NCBI RefSeq assembly: GCF_900101045.1
Contig: NZ_FNFN01000004.1
Location: forward strand, 124,001 to 188,000
Length of the DNA stretch: 64,000 nt
Source: Nocardioides sp. YR527
GTDB taxonomy: Bacteria; Actinomycetota; Actinomycetes; Propionibacteriales; Nocardioidaceae
Direction: 5' to 3'
Made by a program: the position numbers and the translations under genes. The notes under the pieces are model-generated. The model was not told where the DNA came from and did not search any database. It saw only the letters and a program-made list of their open reading frames with translations. Positions within the stretch are counted from its first letter, which is position 1, and each line of letters starts with the position of its first letter. Shown piece after piece: positions 1 through 8,736 of this stretch.

Positions 1-135
1 CTCCCCGAGCCCACCCTCGACCCCGACCGCCTCGCCGACGAGGCCGAGGCGCTCCTGGAGCGGGTCGAGAAGGACCGCCCGGTCCGCCTCATCGGCGTAC
101 GCCTGGAGATGGCTCCGCCGCCGGAAGGCTACTGA
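1..135 (+). CDS. C-terminal end of a DinB-family DNA polymerase IV (partial)
   Basis: The window opens inside a reading frame that gives 44 residues and a TGA stop. The tail contains the run RPVRLIGVRLEMAPPPEGY, which matches the little-finger domain end of Y-family polymerases, where RxxRLLGVR is typical. The catalytic part lies outside the window. A complete DinB gene lies on the other strand at 3710-5020, so the genome carries at least two DinB-type translesion polymerases, as other actinobacteria do. The assignment rests on this short tail only; the family call is fairly good and the exact paralogue is unknown. Confidence 0.7.
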   Translation, partial: LPEPTLDPDRLADEAEALLERVEKDRPVRLIGVRLEMAPPPEGY

Positions 136-137
136 CC

Positions 138-209
138 GCCGAGACGTCACTTGCGTCGGCCGAGTTGGCACCGCGGTGCCAACTCGGCCGACGCAAGTGA
201 CGTCTCGGC
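138..209. repeat. 72-bp perfect palindrome between converging genes
   Basis: Each arm is 36 nt, the match is perfect and there is no spacer (centre 173/174). It is built of two units that each begin GCCGAG, with the interiors acgtcacttgcgtcg and ttggcacc. It starts three bases after the dinB-like stop codon. It could form a very long hairpin in RNA and so end transcription of the + strand gene. The perfect symmetry and the unit structure recur in other gaps of this window. Confidence 0.9.
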
Positions 210-216
210 AGAAAAA

Positions 217-249
217 GACTCGGCGCCCCTCCAGGAGGGGCGCCGAGTC
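217..249 (-). terminator. Intrinsic terminator of the group 2 sigma gene
   Basis: A 14-bp GC-rich perfect stem (gactcggcgcccct and its complement) has a 5-nt loop. On the minus strand it is followed at once by TTTTTC. It lies 44 bases past the sigma factor stop. The U-run is present only in the minus direction. Confidence 0.88.
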
Positions 250-292
250 ATCGGTTGGGATCGCTGACCGGGACGCGACCGGGATCTAGCGG

Positions 293-1240
293 CTACGCCG
301 CGAGATCCGGGTCGGCGAAGCGGCGCAGCTTCTGCAGGGCCTCGCGCTCGAGCTGGCGTACGCGCTCGGCGGAGATGCCGTGCTTGACGCCGATGTCGGC
401 GAGCTTGTGCTGACGACCGTCGGTGAGGCCGTAGCGGGAGCGGACAATGTCGGCGGAACGCTCGTCGAGCTGACCGACCAGCGAGTTGAGCCGCTCGCGC
501 GACTCGACGTCGATGACGTCCATGTCGGGCGACGGTGAGGACTCCTGAGCCATCAGGTCACCCAGCGAGGTGTCGCCGTCCTCGTCGATCGGCGTGTCGA
601 GCGAGACGTGGTCACGGCCCCAGGAGAGGAGGTCGAGGACGCGGTCGATGTCCATGCCGAGCTCGGTGGCGATCTCCTCCGGCTCCGGGTCGCGGCCGAG
701 CTGACGCTCCAGGGTGCGGCGGGCGCCGCCGACCTGGTTGAGCTCCTCGACGACGTGGACCGGGAGCCGGACCACACGCGCCTGCTGGGCGATGCCACGG
801 GTGATCGCCTGGCGCACCCACCACGTCGCGTACGTCGAGAACTTGTAGCCCTTGGTGTAGTCGAACTTCTCAACGGCCCGGATCAGGCCGGTGTTTCCTT
901 CCTGGATCAGGTCGAGCATCGGCATCTGCGCGCGGCCGTACTTCCGCGCGATGGACACCACCAGTCGCAGGTTGGCGTTGATGAACTGACGGGTCGCGCG
1001 GTGGCCTTCTTCGGCCAGCCACTCCAACTCGGCTCGGGTGGCTCCACCGGGTGCCTTCTTGCGGCCGACGCGGCCCTCGGCAAGGAGGTGCTCGGCCATC
1101 AGGCCGGCCTCGATCGCCTTGGACAGCTCAACCTCTTTGGCAGCATCCAGGAGCTCGTTGCGGGCGATCTCGTCGAGATACAGCCCGACGCTGTCACGGC
1201 CCTCGATCTCTCGGGTGGCAGTGGCGGTGCGTGTCGCCAT
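293..1240 (-). CDS. RNA polymerase sigma factor, sigma-70 group 2 (SigB/HrdA-D type)
   Basis: The product is 315 residues. In order it shows region 1.2 ([16 protein letters not shown], about residue 16), region 2 with the core-binding and -10 reading segments ([40 protein letters not shown], about residues 88-150), region 3 ([10 protein letters not shown]) and region 4.2 with the helix-turn-helix [18 protein letters not shown] near the end. The long region 1.1 of the housekeeping factor is absent, which fits a non-essential group 2 factor. Compared with the principal sigma gene at 8737, region 2 reads KYGRAQMP in place of [17 protein letters not shown] precedes the ATG at suitable spacing. 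The gene is monocistronic with its own terminator. Confidence 0.93.
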   Translation of the reverse strand: MATRTATATREIEGRDSVGLYLDEIARNELLDAAKEVELSKAIEAGLMAEHLLAEGRVGRKKAPGGATRAELEWLAEEGHRATRQFINANLRLVVSIARKYGRAQMPMLDLIQEGNTGLIRAVEKFDYTKGYKFSTYATWWVRQAITRGIAQQARVVRLPVHVVEELNQVGGARRTLERQLGRDPEPEEIATELGMDIDRVLDLLSWGRDHVSLDTPIDEDGDTSLGDLMAQESSPSPDMDVIDVESRERLNSLVGQLDERSADIVRSRYGLTDGRQHKLADIGVKHGISAERVRQLEREALQKLRRFADPDLAA

Positions 1241-1445
1241 GGGAACCTCCTCACGGTGAGGTTTGTGGCCTCACGGTGGTTTCAACGCTTCGCCCCTCCC
1301 AGGTGTTCCCTGGTAGAGCGCCTTGTCATCGAATCCGTCTTCGATCTCTTGTCCGGTTCGACGTACGCCGCGGGCGATAAGTTGCATCATGAGGCGAATC
1401 TCAGGGGTTTCTCATGGAGTACCCCGAGATTCCCGCAGATATGCC

Positions 1446-3560
1446 CTACGAAGAGCTCACCTGGTCGATCATCCAGGCAAGGCTGAACGCCCGGTCCTCC
1501 CACGCCTTGTAGCGTCCCGAGACTCCTCCGTGTCCGGCCGCCATCTCCGTCTTCAGGAGTACGTCACCAGGATTCTCTGCCGTCGCGCGCAGCTTGGCGA
1601 CCCATTTCGCCGGCTCCACGTAGAGGACGCGGGTGTCGTTGATGCTGGTCTCGGCCAGGATCGGCGGATAGTGCTGGGCGGTGACGTTCGTGTAGGGGTC
1701 GTAGGAGGACATGTAGTCGTAGGTCTCCTTGTCGGCCTCCGGGTTGCCCCACTCGTCGTACTCGGTGACGGTCAGCGGCAGCGTCGCATCGAGCATCGTG
1801 GTCAGCGCGTCCACGAACGGCACCGCGGCGACGACCGCGCCCACGGCGTCCGGCGCCTGGTTGGCGACCGCGCCCATCAGCAGGCCGCCGGCGCTGCCGC
1901 CCTCCGCGATGATCGTGGACGGGGTCGACCAGCCCGACTCGACCAGGTGGCGGGCGCAGGCGATGTAGTCGGAGAAGGTGTTCTGCTTCTTCAGCATCTT
2001 CCCGTCGTCGTACCAGGCCCGGCCCATCTCGCCGCCGCCGCGGATGTGGGCGATCGCGAACCCGATCCCTCGGTCCAGCAGGCTCAGCCGGGCGATGGAG
2101 AAGTAGGGGTCCATGCTGGCCTCGTAGGAGCCGTAGGCGTAGAGCAGCACCGGGATCGGCCCCGACTCGTGGAGCCCCTTCTTCGCCACGATCGAGATCG
2201 GCACCCGTACGCCGTCCCCGGCCGTCGCCCACAGCCGGTGCTCCTCGTAGTCGTCGCGGTCGTAGCCACCGAGGACCGGGGCCTGCTTGAGCAGGGTCAG
2301 CTCGCGGCTGCGTACGTCGTAGTCGTAGACGGAGGCCGGGGTGCGCATCGTGGTGTAGCCGAGCCGCACGACCGGGCTCTCGAAGGTGGGGTTGGAGCCG
2401 GATCCGATGGTGTAGAGCTCGTCGTCGAACTTCACCAGGTAGTCGTCGGCCACCCCGTCCTCGCCGAGCTCGAGGATGCGGACCTGGGTCAGGCCGTCGC
2501 TGCGCTGGTGCACGACCAGGTGGCCGGCGAAGGCATCGACGTCTTCCAGGCGTACGCCCTGGGTGTGGGGGAGGAGCGGCTGCCACTCGGTCCGCGGGGT
2601 CGGTGCGATCGGCGCGGTGGCGATCTCGAAGTCGGGGCCAGAGGCGTTGTGGGTGACCAGGAAGACGTCCTCGCCGGCGATGGTGGCGTGCTCCACGGAG
2701 TATTCGACGCCCTCCTCGCGGGCGGCGAAGATCTGCCAGCCGGCGTCGGGGTCGTCGAGGTCGAGGAAGCGGTACTCGGCGGTGATCTTCGCGGCGGTGC
2801 CGATGAACATGAACCGGTCGGACTTGGTCCGTCCCACGCCGACCCAGAACCGGTCGTCGGTCTCGTGGAAGACCAGCTCGTCCTGGTCCTGGCCGGTGCC
2901 GAGGCGGTGGCACCAGATCTTGTCGGCGCGCCAGGACTCGTCGGCGGTCGTGTAGTAGAGCGCCGAGGAGTCGCGGTCCCAGGTCGCGCCACCGTGGACG
3001 TTGGTGAGCTCGTCCTCGAGGAGCTCGCCGGTGGTGAGGTCCTTGACGCGTACGGTGTAGCGCTCGTCGCCGGCGACGTCGGTCGCATAGGCGAGGAGGG
3101 TGGTCGACGGGCTGACGGAGGAGCCGCCGAGACTGAAGAAGTCGTGGCCCTCGGCGAGCGCGTCGAGGTCGAGGAGCACCTCCTCGCCGGTCACCTCGTC
3201 GGGGTTCGGCGGGGTCCAGTCGTCGGGGTCGGTGGCCTTCACCCGGCAGCTGGCGCCGTACTGCTTCCCCTCGAAGCTGCGGCCGTAGTACCAGTAGCCA
3301 CGCGACCGCGTCGGGACGCTCAGATCGGTCTCGAGCGTGCGCGCCTTGATCTCCTCGAAGATCTGCGTGCGCAGGTCGGCGAGGTGGTCGGTCTGCTCCT
3401 TGGTGTAGGCGTTCTCGGCCTCGATGTAGGCGATGACCTCGGGGTTCTCCTTCTCCCGGAGCCACTCGTAGTCATCGGCCCGGGTCAGGCCGTGGAACTG
3501 CTTGGACGAGGGCTTCTTGGGGGCGATCGGCCAGGGCGTCGAGGGAAGGGCGGCAGACAT
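1446..3560 (-). CDS. ptrB: Oligopeptidase B / prolyl oligopeptidase family serine peptidase (S9)
   Basis: The product is about 704 residues when started at MSAALPSTPW; a longer in-frame start 21 codons upstream adds unconserved sequence and was not used. An N-terminal beta-propeller (DYEWLREKENPEVIAYIEAE opens it) precedes an alpha/beta-hydrolase domain. The nucleophile elbow GGSAGG, the acid in the SINDTRVLY segment and the histidine in AAGHGG complete a plausible Ser-Asp-His triad. Family members cleave short peptides after basic residues in the cytoplasm. Length is normal for the family. No strong ribosome site is visible, so the exact start is the main uncertainty. Confidence 0.92.
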   Translation of the reverse strand: MSAALPSTPWPIAPKKPSSKQFHGLTRADDYEWLREKENPEVIAYIEAENAYTKEQTDHLADLRTQIFEEIKARTLETDLSVPTRSRGYWYYGRSFEGKQYGASCRVKATDPDDWTPPNPDEVTGEEVLLDLDALAEGHDFFSLGGSSVSPSTTLLAYATDVAGDERYTVRVKDLTTGELLEDELTNVHGGATWDRDSSALYYTTADESWRADKIWCHRLGTGQDQDELVFHETDDRFWVGVGRTKSDRFMFIGTAAKITAEYRFLDLDDPDAGWQIFAAREEGVEYSVEHATIAGEDVFLVTHNASGPDFEIATAPIAPTPRTEWQPLLPHTQGVRLEDVDAFAGHLVVHQRSDGLTQVRILELGEDGVADDYLVKFDDELYTIGSGSNPTFESPVVRLGYTTMRTPASVYDYDVRSRELTLLKQAPVLGGYDRDDYEEHRLWATAGDGVRVPISIVAKKGLHESGPIPVLLYAYGSYEASMDPYFSIARLSLLDRGIGFAIAHIRGGGEMGRAWYDDGKMLKKQNTFSDYIACARHLVESGWSTPSTIIAEGGSAGGLLMGAVANQAPDAVGAVVAAVPFVDALTTMLDATLPLTVTEYDEWGNPEADKETYDYMSSYDPYTNVTAQHYPPILAETSINDTRVLYVEPAKWVAKLRATAENPGDVLLKTEMAAGHGGVSGRYKAWEDRAFSLAWMIDQVSSS

Positions 3561-3709
3561 GAACGAGACCCTATCCCCGCCACCCTCGAAGCCCCGAGCA
3601 CAGGAGGGACGCGCCGGGTGCATCGGTGCGCGCTATCGCACACCTTCGCCGCCTGGCGCGATACCGCACCCGCACGCGGCGACGGCACCATCGAGCTGGG
3701 GGGCGGGCC

Positions 3710-5020
3710 TCAGGACTCGGTGAACGGCTGCAGATCGGGGTCGTCGGCCGCGTAGGACCGCACCGGCCCGGCGGGAGTCTCGGCCGTCTCGAAGCGCACG
3801 GTCACGACGCCGCGCCCCGAGCCCCAGACCCAGCCGCGGCCCATCTCGGCGTGGACGACGTCCATCCCGGCCGCCCAGGTCGGCCGCCGCACCGGCTCGG
3901 GCAGGGGGAGGTCGGGCTCGGCGTCCTCGTCGGTGTCGTCGCCGAAGAGGTCTTCCTGGATCCAGTCGGCGAGCCCGGAGACGCCGACCCCGAGCAGGCG
4001 TACGCCCCCGGCCGTCTCGCCCGCGGTGAAGAGCTCGCCGAGCAGGGTCCTGGCCAGGCGGGCGATGGTGCCGGCCTGGTCGGTCGGGGCCGGCAGGGTC
4101 GAGGAGCGGTTGATCGTGGTGAAGTCGTAGAGCCGCACCTTGATCGTGATCGTGCGACCGGAGAGACCGTTCTTCTTCAGCCGGGCGGCGACCTCGCCGG
4201 ACTGCCGGGTGAGGATCTGCTCCATCAGCGGCCGGTCGGTCAGGTCGGTGTCGTAGGTGCCCTCCACGCTGACCGACTTGGTCTCGCGCTCGGGCTCGAT
4301 GCGGCGGTCGTCCTGGGCCCTGGCCAGCTGGTAGAGGTTGGTGCCGTGCGACCTGCCCACCAGGCGTACGAGCTCCTCGACGCTGACCTGCTCCAGATCG
4401 GCCACCGTGTGGATGCCCGCGCGGCGCAGGCGCTCGGCGGTGGCGGGGCCGACGCCGGGGATCACCTTGACGTTCATCGGGCGGAGCAGGTCGAGCTCGG
4501 TGCCGGGCGCCACCACGACCAGGCCGTCGGGCTTGTCGAGGTCGCTGGCGATCTTCGCGATGAACTTCGAGCTGGCCAGACCGACGCTGGCGCTCAGGCC
4601 ACCGGTGACCTCGGCGACCGCCTCGCGGATCCTCGAGGCGGTCTCGGTCACGGTCTCGACCTCGAGGTCGGGGAGGTCGGCAGCGGCGAGGTCGACGAAG
4701 GCCTCGTCGAGCGAGAGCGGCTCGACCAGCGGGGACAGGTCGCGCAGGATCCCGAAGACCTGCTCGCTGACCTTCTTATAGGCGTGGAAGCGCGGGTAGA
4801 GGAAGGCGGCATGGCCGCACAGCGCACGGGCCTCGCGGGTCGACATCGCCGAGCGGACGCCGAATGTCCTGGCCTCGTAGGAGGCGGTGCTGACCACGCC
4901 GCGTCCGCCGATGCCGCCCACGACCACCGGCTTGCCGCGCAGGGACGGCTTGTCGCGCTGCTCGACCGAGGCGAAGAACGCGTCCAGGTCGAGATGCATC
5001 ACCGACGCGTGCGCTCTCAT
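3710..5020 (-). CDS. dinB: DNA polymerase IV, Y-family translesion polymerase
   Basis: The 436-residue protein has the N-terminal metal site LDLDAFFASVEQ (about residues 9-20) and the second catalytic motif SLDEAFVD (about residue 104). Helix-hairpin-helix sequence VIPGVGPATAERL follows, then a little-finger domain ending in GVRLLGVGVSGL. After this come about 60 extra residues with an acidic stretch (GDDTDEDAEPD) and a short predicted strand region; that tail is longer than in E. coli Pol IV. It makes short error-prone patches past lesions. The gene is divergent from the DUF4192 gene across 137 bp, in which I could not identify a clear SOS box. Confidence 0.94.
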   Translation of the reverse strand: MRAHASVMHLDLDAFFASVEQRDKPSLRGKPVVVGGIGGRGVVSTASYEARTFGVRSAMSTREARALCGHAAFLYPRFHAYKKVSEQVFGILRDLSPLVEPLSLDEAFVDLAAADLPDLEVETVTETASRIREAVAEVTGGLSASVGLASSKFIAKIASDLDKPDGLVVVAPGTELDLLRPMNVKVIPGVGPATAERLRRAGIHTVADLEQVSVEELVRLVGRSHGTNLYQLARAQDDRRIEPERETKSVSVEGTYDTDLTDRPLMEQILTRQSGEVAARLKKNGLSGRTITIKVRLYDFTTINRSSTLPAPTDQAGTIARLARTLLGELFTAGETAGGVRLLGVGVSGLADWIQEDLFGDDTDEDAEPDLPLPEPVRRPTWAAGMDVVHAEMGRGWVWGSGRGVVTVRFETAETPAGPVRSYAADDPDLQPFTES

Positions 5021-5157
5021 GGTGGCAACCTATCTGGCGGCGGGGACAGTCTGTTTCGGGCCGTTGACCATCCACAGCAATGGTTGGGGAGGCGGTTGTT
5101 CACAGGCACGGTTATTGGCGCCGAAACTGTCGGTGGGTCGCGGCGATCGTGGTCCGC

Positions 5158-6081
5158 ATGACCACGAAACTCTCCATCGCCCGTCCCGAGGACGTCTTGG
5201 CGGCAGTCCCCGTCCTGCTCGGCTTCCAGCCCGAGAAGTCGCTCGTCATGCTGACCTTCGGCGGTGAGCATCAGGTCCACGGCAGGATCGACCTACCTCC
5301 GCCGGACGAGGTCGAGGGCTGCCTGGACAGCCTGCTGCTGCCCGCCGTCCGCCACCAGGTTCGCGGTGTCCTGCTCGTCCTCTACGACAGTGGCCCGCGC
5401 TTCGGGATGAAGCTCGCCCGCCGTCTGGCCGAAAGGCTCGCCGAGTGCGAGATCGACCTGATCGGGTGCCTGCGCGTGCAGGACGGCCGATGGTTCGACC
5501 CGCTCGGGTTCCACGGCGTTCCCGACGACGGCGTGCCCTTCGACGTCGGTGCGCATCCGTTCCGCGCCCAGGCGGTCTACGACGGCCATCTGGTGCGCCG
5601 CTCGCGCACCGAGCTGGCCGCCTCGATCGCGGCAGTCCCAACGGCCGTCGCCGAGACCGACGCCGCGCTGGGGCAGGCGGCGTCGATGAAGATCTACGAG
5701 GTCGGCCGGCTGGTCGACGACGCGGTCGCCGGGACGGTGCTGTCGGCCGGCCAGATCGCCTCGCTGCTGCTCGCACTGCGCGACCCGCAGCGGCGCGACG
5801 CCGCCTGGGGTGGGATGACCCGGGAGGAGGCCAGGGCTCAGGTACGTCTGTGGACCGATGTCGTACGCCGCAGCCCCGAGGACCACGTCGCCCACCCGGC
5901 CGCGGTGCTGGCCTTCGCCGCCTGGCTGGGCGGTGACGGCGCGCTCGCCTGGTGTGCCCTCGACAGGTGCTTCGCGAGCGAGCGTCACCACGGCCTCGGG
6001 GTGCTGGTCGCGCAGATGCTCGAAGGTGCCGTTCCTCCGACGGCCTGGGAGGAGGCGCTCCGGTCGGACCGTCCCGCCTAG
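5158..6081 (+). CDS. DUF4192 domain-containing protein
   Basis: The 307-residue product begins MTTKLSIARPEDVLAAVPVL, followed by LGFQPEKSLV, the signature opening of the DUF4192 family, which is widespread in actinobacteria and of unknown function. I chose this ATG over an in-frame GTG 26 codons upstream because family proteins start here and the extra residues look non-coding. There is no signal peptide or membrane segment. It ends seven bases before the converging gene stops at 6089. No function should be inferred from position alone. Confidence 0.85.
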   Translation: MTTKLSIARPEDVLAAVPVLLGFQPEKSLVMLTFGGEHQVHGRIDLPPPDEVEGCLDSLLLPAVRHQVRGVLLVLYDSGPRFGMKLARRLAERLAECEIDLIGCLRVQDGRWFDPLGFHGVPDDGVPFDVGAHPFRAQAVYDGHLVRRSRTELAASIAAVPTAVAETDAALGQAASMKIYEVGRLVDDAVAGTVLSAGQIASLLLALRDPQRRDAAWGGMTREEARAQVRLWTDVVRRSPEDHVAHPAAVLAFAAWLGGDGALAWCALDRCFASERHHGLGVLVAQMLEGAVPPTAWEEALRSDRPA

Positions 6082-6088
6082 TCGTTGC

Positions 6089-6574
6089 CTAGCCGTTGCG
6101 GTAGCGCAGCCGCTTCCACCGGCGACTCAGCCCCGAGCGCGGGTCGAGCCACGCGTTGCGGGTCACCACGACGTACGTCAGGGGTGCCCCGATCTCCCGG
6201 AACGCCTGCCGGGCGGCGGAGAGCCAGCGGAGGTCGACGTCCTCGATCTCCAGGTGGCCGGCACCGATCTCCTCGGGCGTCGCCGCGGTCGAGCGAGTCA
6301 GCCACACGATCGGGTCGGGCACGCCGACTCGGCGGCGCATGCTGTGGATGATGTCGGTTCGCAGCCACTGGTCGGTGGGCTCGTCCTCGCGATGCGCGTG
6401 CGCGACCTCCTTGCCGCCGGGGATGCCGAGATGGACGAGCGCAAGGAACGAGCGCCGGTGCTCAGTGGCGGTGTGGTCGAGCACAGCACGTCGCAGCCGC
6501 TTCTCGAGCACTGGCGAGAGCGGCTCGTGCAGCCCTTCGACGGACGTCTCGGACAGAGTGGGCATGGAGGCCAT
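6089..6574 (-). CDS. Hypothetical protein, about 160 residues
   Basis: The frame has good coding character (G/C third positions) and ends RRWKRLRYRNG. It has no recognised motif, membrane segment or signal peptide. Three closely spaced ATG codons (6589, 6574, 6565) compete as starts and none has a convincing ribosome site, so the N-terminus is uncertain. The regular mix of charged and hydrophobic residues suggests a soluble globular protein. It faces DUF4192 tail to tail and shares no operon with it. I do not recognise the family. Confidence 0.6.
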   Translation of the reverse strand: MASMPTLSETSVEGLHEPLSPVLEKRLRRAVLDHTATEHRRSFLALVHLGIPGGKEVAHAHREDEPTDQWLRTDIIHSMRRRVGVPDPIVWLTRSTAATPEEIGAGHLEIEDVDLRWLSAARQAFREIGAPLTYVVVTRNAWLDPRSGLSRRWKRLRYRNG

Positions 6575-6669
6575 GGGCCCAGCGTGCAACGGATGCCGGA
6601 TTCCCGCGACCGTCTTTCCACAGGGTCCGGACCACAGACGCGTGACGTCCTTGGGTTCGCCCGGCCGGC

Positions 6670-7890
6670 TCAGAGCCCGGCTTCGATGATCCGGGCGGAC
6701 GCCGCGGCACCATCCGCCCCGACGTACGCCCGCTGAACCTCCGAGGCGGCGGCGCGGATGCCCGGGTCGGCGAGAATGCGACGTACGGCCCTGACGAACT
6801 CAGGTGACCCGACGCGCTTCGGCGATACCGCGATTGCGTTTCCGCGCTGTTCGCACATACGCACGTGCCAGGTCTGCTCCGGCTGCAACCCCATTCCGAC
6901 GAAAGGGATACCGGTGGCACAGGCCGTCTGGATCGTGCCTTGTCCGCCATGCAGCACAGCCGCGTCTACCAGGCCACCGAGCCGGTGCGCGGGCAGCAGT
7001 CCGGTCACGTGAACATTCGGTGGAAGGCTCTCCCCACCGTCCAGGTAGTGGGAGATCGAGGCGATCACGTTCACCGGAAGTGTGCCGAGTGCGTGCGCCG
7101 CGGCGACGGCGAGCCGACGGTTGGCCGAGGAGCCCAGGCCGAGGTAGACCAGCGGCCGCGATGCGGCCGCCAGCTCCTCGACGATCGACGGCATCGGCAC
7201 CTCGATGTGGGCGAATATCGGCCCGACGCGCTCGAAGCCTTCCGGCAGCGTGAAGCCGTCGAGCTCCCACGGCATCTCGGTGATCAGGTTGCGATCAGCG
7301 GTCAGGAGCGAGGAGATGGTCCGCATCGGAGACACGCCGTTCGCGACCGCTACGGTCGTGAACGAGCGTGGGGCGAGCGGTGCCTTGGTGTAGATCCACC
7401 GAAACGCGGCCGTGGCCAACCGATCCGCGAATCGCGCCGCGCGCCCTCTCCTCGCCACGAGGAACAGGTGCCGTGCCTGCCTCACCTGCGGCTCGGTCAG
7501 TGCGAACGGGACCGGATAGTAGAGCGGTACGCCTTCGGCACGGGCGGAGATGTAGGACGTCAGGTTCGATCCGGTCGCGACGGCCGAAGCGCTCTGCTCG
7601 CGGATGACCTGGCGCTCGATCGAGACGCGGTCGGCCACCACCCGCTCGGTGAAGGGGTTCTTCAACGTCTTGCCCTGATCGAACGCGATCAGCTGCTCGC
7701 GCTCCCGGCGCGTGAACGCAGGAGCTTGCGAGATGTATTCGAAGCCGGCATCGCGGATGAGGTCGACGTAGTCATCCTCATAGCCCATGAACACGGCACG
7801 GTGGCTCGTACTCAACGCGCGAGCGACCTGGATCATTCGCGTGGTCTCGGCGAGGTTGAAGGTCACCGGACAGAACAGCACGGTCGCCAT
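6670..7890 (-). CDS. Glycosyltransferase, GT1/MGT-like (UGT fold)
   Basis: The product is 406 residues. It starts MATVLFCPVTFNLAETTRM, preceded by GGAAGGAC on the mRNA, so the in-frame start 11 codons upstream was not used. Two Rossmann-like halves are evident. The C-terminal donor site reads VLHGGQGTIQTACATGIPFV, close to the HGGxGT nucleotide-sugar motif of macrolide and sterol glycosyltransferases. No N-terminal membrane anchor is seen. Acceptor and sugar cannot be told from sequence. Codon use looks somewhat less G/C-biased than in neighbouring genes, a possible sign of transfer. It stands alone, divergent from the HhH-GPD gene. Confidence 0.85.
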   Translation of the reverse strand: MATVLFCPVTFNLAETTRMIQVARALSTSHRAVFMGYEDDYVDLIRDAGFEYISQAPAFTRREREQLIAFDQGKTLKNPFTERVVADRVSIERQVIREQSASAVATGSNLTSYISARAEGVPLYYPVPFALTEPQVRQARHLFLVARRGRAARFADRLATAAFRWIYTKAPLAPRSFTTVAVANGVSPMRTISSLLTADRNLITEMPWELDGFTLPEGFERVGPIFAHIEVPMPSIVEELAAASRPLVYLGLGSSANRRLAVAAAHALGTLPVNVIASISHYLDGGESLPPNVHVTGLLPAHRLGGLVDAAVLHGGQGTIQTACATGIPFVGMGLQPEQTWHVRMCEQRGNAIAVSPKRVGSPEFVRAVRRILADPGIRAAASEVQRAYVGADGAAASARIIEAGL

Positions 7891-8012
7891 CGAAACGTCC
7901 TTCCTGGACGCAGGTGGTCTCACGTCCGTTGTGCCGCCTGCGCGAAACCGTATCGCCTCCCCGACTGCTGCCTTCGGCTTCGACCGCGTGTTGCTTCCCC
8001 GGATGAGGCAGG

Positions 8013-8591
8013 ATGTCCCTTATGCCTTCTCTCCACATCACCGGCGACGAGGCCGCCGACAAGCTGCTCTCCGAGGATCCGTTCGCGCTGCTGCTGGGTA
8101 TGGCCCTGGATCAGCAGTATCGGATGGAGGATGCGTTCAAGGGAGGTCACAAGCTGGTGACCCGCCTCGGCCATCTGGATCCCGCCAAGATCGCCGAGAT
8201 GGACCCCGAGGAGTTCAAGGCGATCGCCTCGACGCCGCCGGCGATCCACCGGTTCCCCGGCTCGATGTCGGCGAAGGTGCAGGGCATCGCGACGATCGTC
8301 ACCAACGAGTACGGCGGCGACGTCACCCGGCTGTGGACCGAGGCCACCAGCGGCAAGGAACTGCTCAAGCGGATCCAGGCGCTCCCGGGCTTCGGAAAGC
8401 AGAAGGCGCAGATCTTCGTCTCGCTGCTGGCCAAGCAACTCGGAGTGCGGCCCGAGGGCTGGCAGGAGGCCGTCGGCGACTACGCACTCGATGGTTACCG
8501 TTCTGTGGCTGACGTCGTCGACGTTGCGTCGTTGCAGAAGGTACGCGACTACAAACAGCAGAAGAAAGCCGCAGCCAAAGCAGCCGGATGA
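8013..8591 (+). CDS. HhH-GPD-type base excision repair protein
   Basis: The 192-residue protein contains a helix-hairpin-helix near the C-terminal half (ALPGFGKQKAQIFVSLLAKQ) in the all-helical fold of the HhH-GPD glycosylases. It is shorter than Nth or MutY and has no Fe-S cysteine cluster. It matches the actinobacterial HhH-GPD family protein usually annotated as a probable DNA glycosylase. ATG at 8013 and ATG at 8022 are both possible; GAGGCAGG lies just upstream and fits 8022 slightly better by spacing. A Lys/Ala-rich tail (QQKKAAAKAAG) may aid DNA binding. It is followed after about 145 bp by the principal sigma gene. Confidence 0.85.
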   Translation: MSLMPSLHITGDEAADKLLSEDPFALLLGMALDQQYRMEDAFKGGHKLVTRLGHLDPAKIAEMDPEEFKAIASTPPAIHRFPGSMSAKVQGIATIVTNEYGGDVTRLWTEATSGKELLKRIQALPGFGKQKAQIFVSLLAKQLGVRPEGWQEAVGDYALDGYRSVADVVDVASLQKVRDYKQQKKAAAKAAG

Positions 8592-8736
8592 GTTGCTGGG
8601 GGACATGATGCCCCGGATGGGGAATGTTCACCACCATCGTGGCAGAATGAATCTGCGGCTCTTGACGACCCCGGGCCCTGCCGCGCCCAAACTCAGTTTT
8701 TGTTAAGTCTCGACCAAGTTCGACGGAGAGGTGTTC

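Noticed and set aside
1323..3755. Open frame of 810 codons on the plus strand, antisense to oligopeptidase B
   Set aside because: Same effect: repetitive Gly/Val/Arg/Ala sequence with no family features, opposite a well-supported peptidase.
5021..5157. SOS box between the divergent dinB and DUF4192 genes
   Set aside because: No GAAC-N4-GTTC type dyad was found; the GTTGTTC run has no matching half.
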